Source: Burkholderiales bacterium Ga0077547 (GTDB lineage Bacteria > Pseudomonadota > Gammaproteobacteria > Burkholderiales > Burkholderiaceae_C). Taken from it: 64,000 nt of DNA. Location: contig LNEY01000021.1 in NCBI GenBank assembly GCA_001464195.1, positions 41,130 through 105,129 on the forward strand. Direction: 5' to 3'. The translations under genes and the position numbers were made by a program. Positions 18,084 through 27,717 of the stretch are shown one piece after another. The stretch's first letter is position 1. The number at the start of each line of letters is the position of its first letter. Under the pieces are notes generated by a model, which was not told the origin of the DNA, searched no databases, and saw only the letters and a program-made list of their open reading frames with translations.

Positions 18084-18908
18084 ATGGCCACGCTCAGTTT
18101 TGAAAGAAAATACCGTATCCGCGGAGGGACCCTGGTCGGAGGGGATCTTTTCGATTTCTGGGTCGGGCCGTTTTATGTCGGATTCTTCGGCGTCACGACT
18201 TTATTTTTCAGCTTGCTCGGTACTGCGCTGATCTTGTGGGGCGCGGCCATCGGTGGCACCTGGAATGTCTGGCAGATCAATATTGCACCCCCTGACCTGA
18301 AATACGGTCTTGGCTTTGCGCCTTTGCGCGAAGGGGGGCTGTGGCAACTGATCACGGTCTGTGCCATTGGTGCATTCGGATCCTGGGCACTTCGAGAAGT
18401 TGAGATTTGTCGAAAACTCGGCATGGGCCTACACGTGCCGGTTGCCTTCTCATTCGCGATATTCGCTTATGTCACACTGGTCGTGGTTCGACCGGTTTTG
18501 ATGGGCGCATGGGGTCACGGTTTCCCGTACGGAATATTGAGTCACCTCGATTGGGTTTCGAATACAGGTTATCAATACCTGCACTTTCATTACAACCCGG
18601 CGCACATGCTGGCGATCACCTTCTTCTTCACCACCTGCCTCGCGTTGTCGCTGCATGGCGCGCTGGTGCTGTCGGCTACCAATCCGAAAGCGGGCGAAAC
18701 CGTCAAGGCGCCGGAGCATGAAGACACCTTCTTCCGCGACACCATCGGCTACTCCATCGGCACCTTGGGCATCCACCGCCTCGGCCTCTTTCTGGCACTG
18801 TCGGCCGTGTTCTGGAGTGCGGTGTGCATCGTGATCAGCGGCCCGTTCTGGACACGTGGCTGGCCTGAATGGTGGGGCTGGTGGCTGAATCTTCCCATCT
18901 GGCATTGA
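18084..18908 (+). CDS. pufL: Photosynthetic reaction centre L subunit
   Basis: PufL binds the special pair, bacteriopheophytin and QA/QB cofactors with PufM. The 274-aa, five-helix protein begins [20 protein letters not shown]. It has [18 protein letters not shown], the HFHYNPAHM region with the special-pair and accessory ligands, and [19 protein letters not shown] with the iron/QB histidines. The first two thirds use A/T-rich codons; from about 18,590 onward the sequence becomes G/C-rich like the rest of the chromosome. The preceding GGAG is the Shine-Dalgarno. Confidence 0.98.
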   Translation: MATLSFERKYRIRGGTLVGGDLFDFWVGPFYVGFFGVTTLFFSLLGTALILWGAAIGGTWNVWQINIAPPDLKYGLGFAPLREGGLWQLITVCAIGAFGSWALREVEICRKLGMGLHVPVAFSFAIFAYVTLVVVRPVLMGAWGHGFPYGILSHLDWVSNTGYQYLHFHYNPAHMLAITFFFTTCLALSLHGALVLSATNPKAGETVKAPEHEDTFFRDTIGYSIGTLGIHRLGLFLALSAVFWSAVCIVISGPFWTRGWPEWWGWWLNLPIWH

Positions 18909-18932
18909 TGCGCGTGCACCAGGAGACAACCC

Positions 18933-19907
18933 ATGGCTGAATACCAGAACATCTTCACCGCGGTACAAGCGGTTGGCCCGATCCACCACGGCATCGAGCA
19001 CAAAACACAGAGCACGCGCCTCGGCGAGCCCTTCCTCGTCCACTTGATCGGCCGCATCGGCAATGCGCAGATCGGGCCGGTCTACCTCGGCGCCCTCGGA
19101 TTGGCCTCGATCTTTTTCGGCACGCTGTCGATCAACATCATGGGCTTCAACATGTTGGCGTCTGTGAACTGGGATCCAGTTCAGTTCATTCGTCAGCTCT
19201 TCTGGCTGGCACTGGAACCACCGGCACCCAGCAATGGCCTGGGACTGGCGCCCCTGAACCAGGGCGGCTGGTGGCAGATTGCGGGCTTGTTCCTGACGAT
19301 GTCTATCCTGCTGTGGTGGGCCCGAACCTACCGCCGTGCTCGCGAGCTGGGCATGGGCACGCACGTGGCCTGGGCATTCCTGGCCCCGATCTGGCTGTTC
19401 TTGGTGCTGGGCCTCTTTCGTCCGGTGTTGATGGGCAGCTGGGGTGAGGGCGTTCCGTTTGGCATCTTCCCGCACCTGGATTGGACCGCGGCCTTTTCGA
19501 TCCGCTACGGCAACCTGTTCTACAACCCGTTCCACATGCTGTCGATCGCGTTCCTGTACGGCTCAGCACTGCTGTTCGCCATGCACGGTGCGACCATCCT
19601 GGCGGTGAGCCGCTTTGGCGGCGAACGCGAGATTGAGCAGATCACGGACCGCGGAACCGCCTCGGAGCGCGCCGCGCTGTTCTGGCGCTGGACCATGGGC
19701 TTCAACGCCACGATGGAATCGATACACCGCTGGGCATGGTGGTTCGCGGTTCTGACGCCCATCACCGGCGGCATCGGCATCTTGCTGACCGGCACGGTGG
19801 TGGACAACTGGTATCTGTGGGCGGTGAAGCACGGTGTCGCGCCAATGTACCCAGCGGTGTGGGCTCCAGTGATCGACCCGTCGACGCTGCAGGGAGTCAA
19901 GCCATGA
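18933..19907 (+). CDS. pufM: Photosynthetic reaction centre M subunit
   Basis: This is the 324-aa partner of PufL. It has [20 protein letters not shown], the [22 protein letters not shown] region with the special-pair His, and [14 protein letters not shown] with the iron-ligand His. The C-terminus extends past the last helix ([19 protein letters not shown]), as in species with a bound tetraheme cytochrome. It follows pufL by 24 bp with AGGAG before the ATG, and its stop overlaps pufC (ATGA). Confidence 0.98.
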   Translation: MAEYQNIFTAVQAVGPIHHGIEHKTQSTRLGEPFLVHLIGRIGNAQIGPVYLGALGLASIFFGTLSINIMGFNMLASVNWDPVQFIRQLFWLALEPPAPSNGLGLAPLNQGGWWQIAGLFLTMSILLWWARTYRRARELGMGTHVAWAFLAPIWLFLVLGLFRPVLMGSWGEGVPFGIFPHLDWTAAFSIRYGNLFYNPFHMLSIAFLYGSALLFAMHGATILAVSRFGGEREIEQITDRGTASERAALFWRWTMGFNATMESIHRWAWWFAVLTPITGGIGILLTGTVVDNWYLWAVKHGVAPMYPAVWAPVIDPSTLQGVKP

Positions 19908-20989
19908 ATAGGAACTTCACAATGACACTGCGCTTGCTCTTGCTTGCTGCTGCAACGCTGCTGGCAGGTTGCGAAAGGCCACCGATTGAAGCGGTGCAGC
20001 ATGGCTTTCGTGGCACCGGCATGGCCGAAATCTACAACCCTCGAACCCTGGATGCCCAGGCGCCGCTGAACCAGGTGCCAACGGCACTGGCGCCAGCCGC
20101 GCCCGGAGGCCCGGCTGCGACACTCGTCTACCAGAATGTTCAGGTTCTCAACGACCTGAGCGTGGGCGAGTTCACACGGTTGATGGTCGCCATGACAGCT
20201 TGGGTGTCGCCGGAGCAAGGTTGCACCTACTGCCATAGCGCCGAGAATTTCGCGTCGGACGACAAGTACACCAAGGTCGTGGCTCGCAAGATGCTGCAGA
20301 TGACGCGCAAGATCAACACCGACTACAAGACCCACGTGGCGGAAACCGGCGTGACCTGCTACACCTGCCACCGCGGAAACAATGTCCCGGCCAACGTTTG
20401 GTTCAAGGCCGAGCCTGAGAAGCGATCTGTTGGCTTGTTGGGTGACCGGGCAGGGCAGAACACGGTATCGACCGTCGCGAACCTGTCTTCTTTGCCTGAA
20501 GATCCTTTCACACCGTTCCTGCTCGGTTCCGAGGAAATTCGTGTGCACGGTACGACGGCGTTACCCACGGGAAACAAGCACACCATCCAGCAAGCGGAAT
20601 GGACTTACAGCCTGATGACGCACATGTCGACGGCACTTGGTGTGAATTGCACTTACTGTCACAACAGCCGCTCGTTCGCGGCATGGGAAACCAGCCCCCC
20701 GCAGCGCGCAACCGCTTGGTACGGGATCCGCATGGTGCGGGATCTGAACAACGAGTACATGGAGCCGATCACCAAAGTGTTCCCAGCCCATCGACTCGGC
20801 CCAACGGGTGACGTGGCCAAGGCCAACTGCCAGACCTGCCACCAAGGCGCATACAAGCCGCTGTACGGTGCCAGCATGCTGAAGGATCACCCGGAACTGG
20901 CTGCGCAACGACCGTCACCGGCTGCTTCCGCCGTTGAAGCGCCCGCAGCGCAGGCGCCGGCCAAACCGGTGGACGTGGCGGCGAAGTAG
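19904..20989 (+). CDS. pufC: Reaction-centre tetraheme cytochrome c subunit
   Basis: PufC re-reduces the photo-oxidised special pair from the periplasm. The 361-aa protein has a lipoprotein signal with lipobox LLAGC (Cys23), so it is probably lipid-anchored, and four heme sites: CTYCH, CYTCH, CTYCH and CQTCH. Axial Met residues lie upstream of the first three. The start at 19904 overlaps the pufM stop; a longer frame upstream lacks a signal peptide. The C-terminal 30 residues are Pro/Ala-rich. Its maturation needs the Ccm system encoded about 11 kb upstream. Confidence 0.97.
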   Translation: MNRNFTMTLRLLLLAAATLLAGCERPPIEAVQHGFRGTGMAEIYNPRTLDAQAPLNQVPTALAPAAPGGPAATLVYQNVQVLNDLSVGEFTRLMVAMTAWVSPEQGCTYCHSAENFASDDKYTKVVARKMLQMTRKINTDYKTHVAETGVTCYTCHRGNNVPANVWFKAEPEKRSVGLLGDRAGQNTVSTVANLSSLPEDPFTPFLLGSEEIRVHGTTALPTGNKHTIQQAEWTYSLMTHMSTALGVNCTYCHNSRSFAAWETSPPQRATAWYGIRMVRDLNNEYMEPITKVFPAHRLGPTGDVAKANCQTCHQGAYKPLYGASMLKDHPELAAQRPSPAASAVEAPAAQAPAKPVDVAAK

Positions 20990-21010
20990 GGATTTCTGCC
21001 GCCAAATGAA

Positions 21011-21036
21011 CAAAGGCGACCCGAGGGTCGCCTTTG
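21011..21036 (+). terminator. Rho-independent terminator after pufC
   Basis: A perfect 12-bp inverted repeat, CAAAGGCGACCC with GGGTCGCCTTTG, is separated by only GA and followed by TCTTTGTT. It lies 21 bp after the pufC stop and ends the bch-puf transcript. The A-run on the left arm would also let it act on leftward transcription. Confidence 0.93.
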
Positions 21037-21115
21037 TCTTTGTTGCTACTCTATTGTATTTACATAATATACATAGTCGTGCATTTGTAGCCGGATCGAT
21101 GGGAGGGCTCCTCCT

Positions 21116-21259
21116 ATGAAAATCCAGCTTCAGAGCATCCGCCACGCCCCAGCGGATGTGCCATTTTGGCAAACGCTGGATGGCTTATGTCAACCATCGC
21201 CGAGCGAGTTGGCTGAACTGCCGGCGGCGCAGACGTCACGCGTGCAGGCCTGTGCCTGA
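21116..21259 (+). CDS. Possible 47-aa small protein downstream of the puf operon
   Basis: A 47-codon frame (MKIQLQSIRHAPADVPFWQT, ending RVQACA) begins at an ATG preceded by GGGAGGG (21101-21107) at 8-base spacing, a good ribosome binding site. An A/T-rich stretch at 21051-21075 could hold its promoter. The product has no membrane segment and I recognise no family. It is supported only by start context; it may be a decayed remnant. Nothing else is seen in 20990-21394 apart from the terminator. Confidence 0.35.
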   Translation: MKIQLQSIRHAPADVPFWQTLDGLCQPSPSELAELPAAQTSRVQACA

Positions 21260-21394
21260 TAGAACTGCGTGTAGCCCGACTGTCTGATCTACCACGCGCC
21301 GTTCATGCGCTGCCTCCGATGAACTGGGCGTCGCTGACACGGGCGCCTCATCCCCGTGAGCACCGCGGCGTTGTCGCCCGAGGCGACGTGCCGA

Positions 21395-21589
21395 TCAGTT
21401 GCTCTGATCGATCCGACGGTCGTACGCAGCGACGTCAGCCGGTGTGTTTCCGAGGATGGGCTTGTCGAGCGGCCTGAAAATCTGGCCTTGCAATCGAGCC
21501 AGTGACTCTGACTTCTCGACGGCCTGCAGGACAACCTCAGGATGGGTCATCAGCACGAATGGGTTACTTGCGAATTGGCTGGATTGCAT
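21395..21589 (-). CDS. Small conserved hypothetical protein (64 aa)
   Basis: The frame starts at 21589 with AAGGAG 8 bases upstream of the ATG. It encodes a 64-aa soluble product, MQSSQFASNPFVLMTHPEVV followed by LARLQGQIFRPLDKPIL. I recall small Burkholderiales hypotheticals with a SNPFALM...P...ARLQS...CRPLDKP pattern, and this fits; no function is known to me. It is not part of the puf transcript, since it lies beyond the terminator on the other strand. The frame upstream of 21589 is ignored because it has no ribosome binding site. Confidence 0.6.
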   Translation of the reverse strand: MQSSQFASNPFVLMTHPEVVLQAVEKSESLARLQGQIFRPLDKPILGNTPADVAAYDRRIDQSN

Positions 21590-21717
21590 CGCGGACTCCT
21601 TGAATGGATGGGTCCACTGTAATTTCGCGGTGTCTACTGACAAGTCGTCCTGCCACCATAAGCCGTGTCGGAAGCGCGCTGACAAACGGTTACGTGCGTG
21701 GCCGCCAAACTCGAAAT

Positions 21718-22365
21718 TCAAGGTGACGAAATTCGCCGACCGAGCTGATCTGCCAGCCGGTCACGGCCTCGTTGGCGAGCAAAGTCGACAGCGGTCAGGC
21801 CGAGATCGTTTTTCAGATCAACCCGGGCACCGGCGGCCAGCAGCAGATCGACGCAGGCTGACGGGCCGTAGTCGGCAGCCATCATCAACGGTGTGGTGCC
21901 ATTGGGCGAGCGCGCATCGACGGCCGCACCGCGTGCCAGCAGCAACTTCATCGGCGCTTCGTCGGGCGCAGTGGCCGCGTAGTGCAACGGAGACCATCCC
22001 ACGCGATTCACCGTAGCCCCGCGTTGCAGCAACCGCTCGACGATGCGCGCCTGGCCTCGAAGGCTGGCCATCATCAGCGCCGTTTCGCCTGAGCGATTGA
22101 CAGCTTCCAGCTGCAACCCGTCGCTGCTGGCCAGAGCCTCGGCGACCTCATAAGACTCGATGAGCAGCGCCACGACGATGCCTGGCTGACCGTCTTCATT
22201 CACCGTATTCGGGTCGAAACCGCGCTGTAACAGCCCTTCCACGGTATGGCGATGATCGCGCTTGATGGCCGTGAAAAAATCATCGTAAGATCCGGCTATC
22301 GCAGGAGAAAAGCACAATGCGACAGATAGATAGACAATAAATTTAAAGTAATTTCTGTGATGCAT
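21718..22365 (-). CDS. Exported ankyrin-repeat protein
   Basis: This 215-aa protein has an N-terminal signal peptide (FIVYLSVALCFSPAIAGS). It then carries four to five ankyrin repeats, visible as ETALMMASLRGQARIVERLL, GWSPLHYAATAPDEAPMKLL, GTTPLMMAADYGPSACVDLL and LGLTAVDFARQRG. It is probably periplasmic and mediates protein contacts; the partner is unknown. Its start lies inside the 3' end of tatD (23-bp overlap), so it is likely the last gene of the mltG-tmk-holB-pilZ-tatD operon. Confidence 0.85.
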   Translation of the reverse strand: MHHRNYFKFIVYLSVALCFSPAIAGSYDDFFTAIKRDHRHTVEGLLQRGFDPNTVNEDGQPGIVVALLIESYEVAEALASSDGLQLEAVNRSGETALMMASLRGQARIVERLLQRGATVNRVGWSPLHYAATAPDEAPMKLLLARGAAVDARSPNGTTPLMMAADYGPSACVDLLLAAGARVDLKNDLGLTAVDFARQRGRDRLADQLGRRISSP

Positions 22366-23155
22366 GTTCGTATATCAGCGGCTGTATCTTGAACAGCGAC
22401 TCGAAATTGGCGCTGGTAACCCGCCCGATCTCTTCCACGCTGAGACCTTTCAACTCGGCCAGTTGCTTGGCCACCCACGGCAGCAACGCGGGCGTGTTGG
22501 TCTTGCCACGAAACGGTGCTGGCGCCAGGTAGGGGCTGTCGGTTTCGATCAGACACCGGTCCAGGGGCACGAAGCGCGCCACCTCCTGCAGATCCTTCGC
22601 GTTCTTGAAGGTCAGGATGCCGGAGAACGAGATGTAGAAACCCAGATCCAGGGCTGCTCGGGCCACGTCGAGGGTTTCGGTGAAGCAATGGAACACGCCG
22701 CCAACGCGACGCTCGCCTTCAGCGGTCAGCACCCCAAGCGTGTCACGCGAGGCGCTGCGGGTGTGGATCACCAGGGGCAGCCCGGTGCGGTGCGCCGCCT
22801 GAATGTGCACGCGAAAGCGCTCGCGCTGCCATTCCATGTCGGCCTCTGAGCGCCCGTTCAATCGGTAGTAGTCCAGGCCGGTTTCGCCCAGCGCGACCAC
22901 GCGCGGCAGCGCTGCACGCTGGATCAAATCGTCGATCGTCGGCTCCTGCACGCCCTCGTTGTCCGGGTGCACGCCAACGCTGGCCCAGAAGTTGTCATGG
23001 GCCAACGCCAGCGCGTGCACGCGGTCGAACTCTTCCAGCGTGGTGCAGATGCACAGTGCTCGCCCCACCCCGCCCGCCTCCATGCCGGCACGAATCTCCG
23101 CCAGCCGGTCAGACAGGTCGGGATAGCTCAGGTGGCAGTGGGAGTCGACGTACAT
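22343..23155 (-). CDS. TatD-family metal-dependent hydrolase/DNase
   Basis: This 270-aa TIM-barrel hydrolase begins MYVDSHCHL, with the metal ligands HxH at residues 6-8. It has GVHPDNE, ALGETGLDYYR (metal-ligand Glu), PLVIHTRSA, GVFHCFTE and a late LIETDSPYLAP (catalytic Asp). The start at 23155 is fixed by this motif; the longer frame upstream overlaps the PilZ gene and is not homologous. It belongs to the YcfH/TatD group commonly placed after holB and pilZ. Confidence 0.93.
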   Translation of the reverse strand: MYVDSHCHLSYPDLSDRLAEIRAGMEAGGVGRALCICTTLEEFDRVHALALAHDNFWASVGVHPDNEGVQEPTIDDLIQRAALPRVVALGETGLDYYRLNGRSEADMEWQRERFRVHIQAAHRTGLPLVIHTRSASRDTLGVLTAEGERRVGGVFHCFTETLDVARAALDLGFYISFSGILTFKNAKDLQEVARFVPLDRCLIETDSPYLAPAPFRGKTNTPALLPWVAKQLAELKGLSVEEIGRVTSANFESLFKIQPLIYEHASQKLL

Positions 23156-23192
23156 CGTGCACGGTGCGGCGAACAGGCCGCGGCCGCAGGCC

Positions 23193-23585
23193 TCAGATGG
23201 TCTGGGTCGGCTTCGACGATGAGATCGAGGTGCCCAGCAGTTCTTCGATCCGCAGTCGCAGAACGCGGGTCTTTTCGTCAGTCGGAAAACGAACGCCAAC
23301 GCCCTGGGTGCGGCCGCCGGATGCATTCGAGGGGGTGATCCAGGCCACTTTTCCCGCCACTGGATAGCGCTGATTGTCCTCGGGCAAGGACAGCAGCAGA
23401 TAGATGTCTTCACCCAGGCGGTACTCGCGGGTGGTGGGCACGAACAAGCCGCCCTCGCTCATGAGCGGAATGTAGGCGGCGTACAGCGCACCCTTCTCAC
23501 GAAACACCAGCTGGATCACGCTCGGACGGCTGCCTGCGAGCGCAGGAATACCGGTCGTCGGCGGGCGGGATACGGGATCGTTCAT
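23193..23585 (-). CDS. PilZ-domain protein
   Basis: This 130-aa protein resembles the PilZ-type protein found next to holB and tmk in proteobacteria, which is linked to type IV pilus assembly. It shows VIQLVFREKGALYAAYIPLMSEGGLFVPT and VAGKVAWITP, ending in a helix. The canonical c-di-GMP motif RxxxR...D/NxSxxG is not intact: only a SEGGLF-like remnant is present, as in PilZ itself, which does not bind the nucleotide. It follows holB by 9 bp. Confidence 0.85.
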   Translation of the reverse strand: MNDPVSRPPTTGIPALAGSRPSVIQLVFREKGALYAAYIPLMSEGGLFVPTTREYRLGEDIYLLLSLPEDNQRYPVAGKVAWITPSNASGGRTQGVGVRFPTDEKTRVLRLRIEELLGTSISSSKPTQTI

Positions 23586-23594
23586 GCGGGCAGT

Positions 23595-24706
23595 TTATCG
23601 AACGCTGGCTGTCTGTGGACGAGGACTTTGTCCCGAAGAGAGCGCGTTCTTCGCCTGCAAGACCAATGACTCGATCGTCAGTGCGGCCTGCCAGGGGTGC
23701 TCAGCGTGCCGCGCGATACGGCCGAGTTCGCGTTGCCAAGCACCCAGGGCGGCGATATCCACCGCATGTTTATCCCCTACGCGCATCGCTTCCGCTGAGA
23801 AGTAACGCGGCTCGCCACCGACAGCCAACCGCATCGCGTCGTGACACAACTTGAGCATCGTGTCGACCACCCTCGCCAGTGGCCAGTTCGGCAACGGTCC
23901 AGGCTCACCCCGCGCGAGCTGAGCCGGCAGCGCCAGCCATGCCTGGGCATCGAGGCCCTCGCGAAACCAGGCCAGCGCCTCCTGCGGCTGTCCACCGGCC
24001 GCTGCCAGCAGTACGTCGGGACGTGCCACACCCTCGGCACGCAGCCAGTCGGCGGCCAGCTTGGCATCCGGCAGCCCGAGCCACAAAGATTGGCAGCGGC
24101 TGCGGATCGTTGGCAACAAGCTGTCTGCCGAAGAACCCGCCAGCACGAAACGCAATCGGCCGCTCGGCTCTTCCAGGATCTTCAGCAGCGCGTTCGCCGC
24201 GATGGTGTTCATCGCCTCAGCGGGATACACCACCACCACCTTGCCCTGGTTGCGCGCGGTCGTGGTGTGGGCGAAAGAGAGGATCCGTCGCACGTCGGCG
24301 ACACGAATTTCCTTGCTCGGCTTGCGCTTGCCACCTGCATCCACAGCGGCTGCACCACCCTCCTCGCCCCCGCCATCGGTAACCCAGCCCATGGCCAAAG
24401 CCATCGCTTCAGGAATCAGCACCATCAGGTCGGGATGTGAGTGGGCCTGCACCAGACGGCAGCTGGCGCAGAGCCCGCAGGGGCGCGGCTGGTCTTCAGC
24501 GCGGGGGGCAATGCTCTCGCACAACCAGGCCTGAGCCAGCGTCAGCGCCATCTCGAACTGGCCCACGCCCTGCGGCCCGTGCAGCAACAACGCGTGTGTT
24601 CGCTGCGTGGCCAGTGCCTCGCGCAGCGCCCCCTCCAGCCAGGGCAACGGCAGCGCTGTGGTGGCGCTCGGCAAGGCAGTGTCGGTTGCCGGCGTTGCGG
24701 GCGGCA

Positions 24707-24707
<1 letters not shown>
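23595..24707 (-). CDS. holB: DNA polymerase III subunit delta'
   Basis: HolB is the delta' subunit of the clamp loader. The 370-aa protein has LLLHGPQGVGQFEMAL, in which the P-loop lysine is replaced, as usual for delta', the zinc-binding CGLCASC cluster and the VVVYPAEAMNTIAANALLKILEEP sensor region with LAGSSADSLLPTIRSRCQ. An insertion of about 20 residues (GGGEEGGAAAVDAGGKRK) precedes the KEIRVADVR segment. The start shares its first base with the tmk stop. Confidence 0.93.
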
Positions 24708-25369
<662 letters not shown>

Positions 25370-26365
25370 TCAGCGTCCGCGCTGGAACTTGTTGACGGCG
25401 CGATTATGGGCGGCGAGGTCTTCGCTGAACTCGCTCGTGCCATCCCCTCTGGCCACGAAATACAACGCCCGGGAGGGCTCCGGGCGAACCGCCGCCAGCA
25501 GCGAGGCCTTGCCAGGCATCGAGATCGGCGTGGGCGGCAGACCGTTGCGGGTGTAGGTGTTGTACGGGGTGTCGGACTGCAGATCGCGCTTGCGCAAATT
25601 GCCATCGAAGGCAGCGCCTAAGCCGTAGATCACGGTCGGATCGGTCTGCAGCGGCATGCCGATGCGCAGGCGGTTGATGAAAACCGCCGCCACCTTGCCC
25701 CGGTCGGCCGGTTGACCGGTTTCTTTCTCGACGATGGACGCCAGCGTCAAGGCTTCATCGGGTGTGCGCAGCGGCGTGTCGGCCGCACGTTGCGCCCAGG
25801 CAGCGGCCAGACGCTTCTGCATCGCGTGGTGGGCACGTCGCAGCACGGCGAGGTCGGTGCTGCCTTTGCTGTAGGTGTAGGTGTCGGGGTAAAAGCGACC
25901 CTCGGCCGGCGTCGAGGCGTCGCCCAATGCCGCCATCAGTTCGGCATCGCTCATCGCCGCGGTGGTGGGCTTCAGTGCTTCGGCCTGCGCCAGCTCGGCG
26001 CGGAATTGCTGCAGCGTCCAGCCTTCGATGAGGCGCACGGAGGCCTGCGATTCGTCACCGCGCACCATGATCCCCAGCAGCGAGACGGGCGTGGTCTGGC
26101 GATCGATTTCATAGCTGCCTGCGCGGATGCGGCGGGACTGGCCCGACCAACGGAACCATTCATACAGCAGCCAAGCCGGCGCCTGGACACCAGCCTGAAC
26201 CCACGCGGTCGCGATGTGGCGCGGTGAAGTGCCCAGCTCGATCGACACCTCGACCTTGTCGCTGGCCAACTCAAGTGGCCGGTGCAACCAAAGGTAGGTC
26301 CCCAGCGCCGTGCAGACCACCAGTGCGGCGAGTGCAATCAGCCCTCGGGTGACCCAGCGCTTCAT
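25370..26365 (-). CDS. mltG: Endolytic murein transglycosylase MltG (YceG)
   Basis: MltG cleaves nascent peptidoglycan glycan strands at the inner membrane. The 331-aa protein has an N-terminal membrane helix (GLIALAALVVCTALGTYLWL), a LysM-like region (VEVSIELGTSPRHIA) and the catalytic YceG domain with EGRFYPDTYTYSKG, LASIVEKETG (catalytic Glu) and LRIGMPLQTDPTVIYGLG. The ATG at 26365 gives the normal N-terminus; the longer upstream frame overlaps ygfZ's leader. Confidence 0.94.
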   Translation of the reverse strand: MKRWVTRGLIALAALVVCTALGTYLWLHRPLELASDKVEVSIELGTSPRHIATAWVQAGVQAPAWLLYEWFRWSGQSRRIRAGSYEIDRQTTPVSLLGIMVRGDESQASVRLIEGWTLQQFRAELAQAEALKPTTAAMSDAELMAALGDASTPAEGRFYPDTYTYSKGSTDLAVLRRAHHAMQKRLAAAWAQRAADTPLRTPDEALTLASIVEKETGQPADRGKVAAVFINRLRIGMPLQTDPTVIYGLGAAFDGNLRKRDLQSDTPYNTYTRNGLPPTPISMPGKASLLAAVRPEPSRALYFVARGDGTSEFSEDLAAHNRAVNKFQRGR

Positions 26366-26460
26366 GCGAGGGCCTCGGCCGTTGGACCAGCGCCCGGGCA
26401 ACGTACGTAGGGATGACACCGTGGGCTGCCGGGCAACATCGTGCAAATCATAATCGGCAC

Positions 26461-27399
26461 ATGTCATTGCCTTCGATGCCGTCGCTCACCGCTCCGCTGT
26501 CTCATTGGGGCGTGATCCGCGCTGTCGGTGCCGATGCGGCCAAGTTTCTGAACGGCCAGCTGACACAGGACGTTCAGTCACTGGGACACAGCGAAGCGCG
26601 ACTGGCCGGGTACTGCTCGCCCAAGGGCCGCTTGCTGGCCAGCTTCGTCATCTGGCGACCGAGCGACGACGAGGTGCTGATGGCCTGTCATGCCAGCGTG
26701 TTGCCTGCCACTCTGAAGCGCCTCTCTATGTTCGTGATGCGCGCTCGGTGCAAGCTGCGCGACGCCAGCGCCGAAGTGAGCCTGTTCGGCGTGAGTGGCA
26801 CGGAGGCCCATGTCGCCACACAGGGCCTTCCGACGTGGGGCCAGCGGACTGACGACCACGGCGCCTGGATCCGACTGCCTGAGGTGGCCGGCATCGCGCG
26901 CGCGTGGCGCGTGATGAACGCCACCACAGCACAGGCTGCGGATCCACACGCACTGTCTGCCTGGCAGCGCCTTGAAGTGGACAGCGGGATTGTGACGATC
27001 GAAGCGGCCACGGTCGACCAGTTCGTGCCGCAGATGCTCAATTTCGAGCTGATCGGCGCAGTGAATTTCCAGAAGGGCTGCTACCCCGGGCAAGAGGTGG
27101 TGGCGCGCTCGCAATACCGCGGCACCACCAAGCGTCGCACCCTGCTGTTCGCCGCCGAGGCGCCGATCAGCGCGGGGCAAGAGGTGTTCCACAGCGCAGA
27201 CCCCGCGCAGCCCGCAGGGCTGGTTGCGAGCGCTGCGCCCGCGCCAGGCGCTGGATCGACACCCCTGACGCATCACGCGCTGATCGAAGTGAAGCTGACC
27301 GCGCTGGACGGTGGCACCCTGCACCTGGGTGCGCCCGATGGCGCGCAGCTGCAGCGGCGCCCGATGCCCTACGAGGTGTTGAGCGCCGAGGCAGCCTGA
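26461..27399 (+). CDS. ygfZ: Folate-binding protein YgfZ
   Basis: YgfZ is a tetrahydrofolate-dependent helper in iron-sulfur cluster assembly and repair. The 312-aa GcvT-like protein has FLNGQLTQDV near the N-terminus and the signature KGCYPGQE in NFQKGCYPGQEVVARSQYRG, containing the redox-sensitive Cys. It is divergent from mltG, with 95 bp between the starts. A weak upstream extension of the frame is rejected for lack of homology. Confidence 0.93.
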   Translation: MSLPSMPSLTAPLSHWGVIRAVGADAAKFLNGQLTQDVQSLGHSEARLAGYCSPKGRLLASFVIWRPSDDEVLMACHASVLPATLKRLSMFVMRARCKLRDASAEVSLFGVSGTEAHVATQGLPTWGQRTDDHGAWIRLPEVAGIARAWRVMNATTAQAADPHALSAWQRLEVDSGIVTIEAATVDQFVPQMLNFELIGAVNFQKGCYPGQEVVARSQYRGTTKRRTLLFAAEAPISAGQEVFHSADPAQPAGLVASAAPAPGAGSTPLTHHALIEVKLTALDGGTLHLGAPDGAQLQRRPMPYEVLSAEAA

Positions 27400-27411
27400 A
27401 ACGACCCCTCG

Positions 27412-27717
27412 ATGCCGCGCGAGCTGTATGTGTACTACCGGGCGGCTGCGCTGAATGCCGATGCGCTTCAAGTCGCCGTGAGCGCGATGCACGATCACTT
27501 GCGCCAGTCGTATCCAGGATTGCACGCGCGGCTGCTGCGGCGCACAGACACAGCCGCCGGCGTCGACACATGGATGGAAACGTACACGCGGCCCCAGGGC
27601 TTGAACACCGGGGGCGTGACCGATGCGATGTGTGCACGCATCGAGCAGGAAGCTGCCGCCTGGCACCACTTGCGCGCCGGACCGCGACACACCGAGCTCT
27701 TCGAACCATGTGCCTGA
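27412..27717 (+). CDS. DUF4936 family protein
   Basis: This 101-aa soluble protein starts with MPRELYVYYRAAALNAD and contains GVDTWMETYTRP, the features of the DUF4936 family found in betaproteobacteria next to ygfZ and NRDE genes. It has no known reaction; the fold may be a ferredoxin-like dimer of stress-response type. It follows ygfZ by 12 bp and overlaps the next gene by 10 bp, so the three genes are probably one transcript. Confidence 0.75.
   Translation: MPRELYVYYRAAALNADALQVAVSAMHDHLRQSYPGLHARLLRRTDTAAGVDTWMETYTRPQGLNTGGVTDAMCARIEQEAAAWHHLRAGPRHTELFEPCA

Noticed and set aside
21055..21073. TGT-N13-ACA downstream of pufC as a PpsR site
   Set aside because: The spacer is 13, not 12; the A/T-rich context makes chance matches likely.
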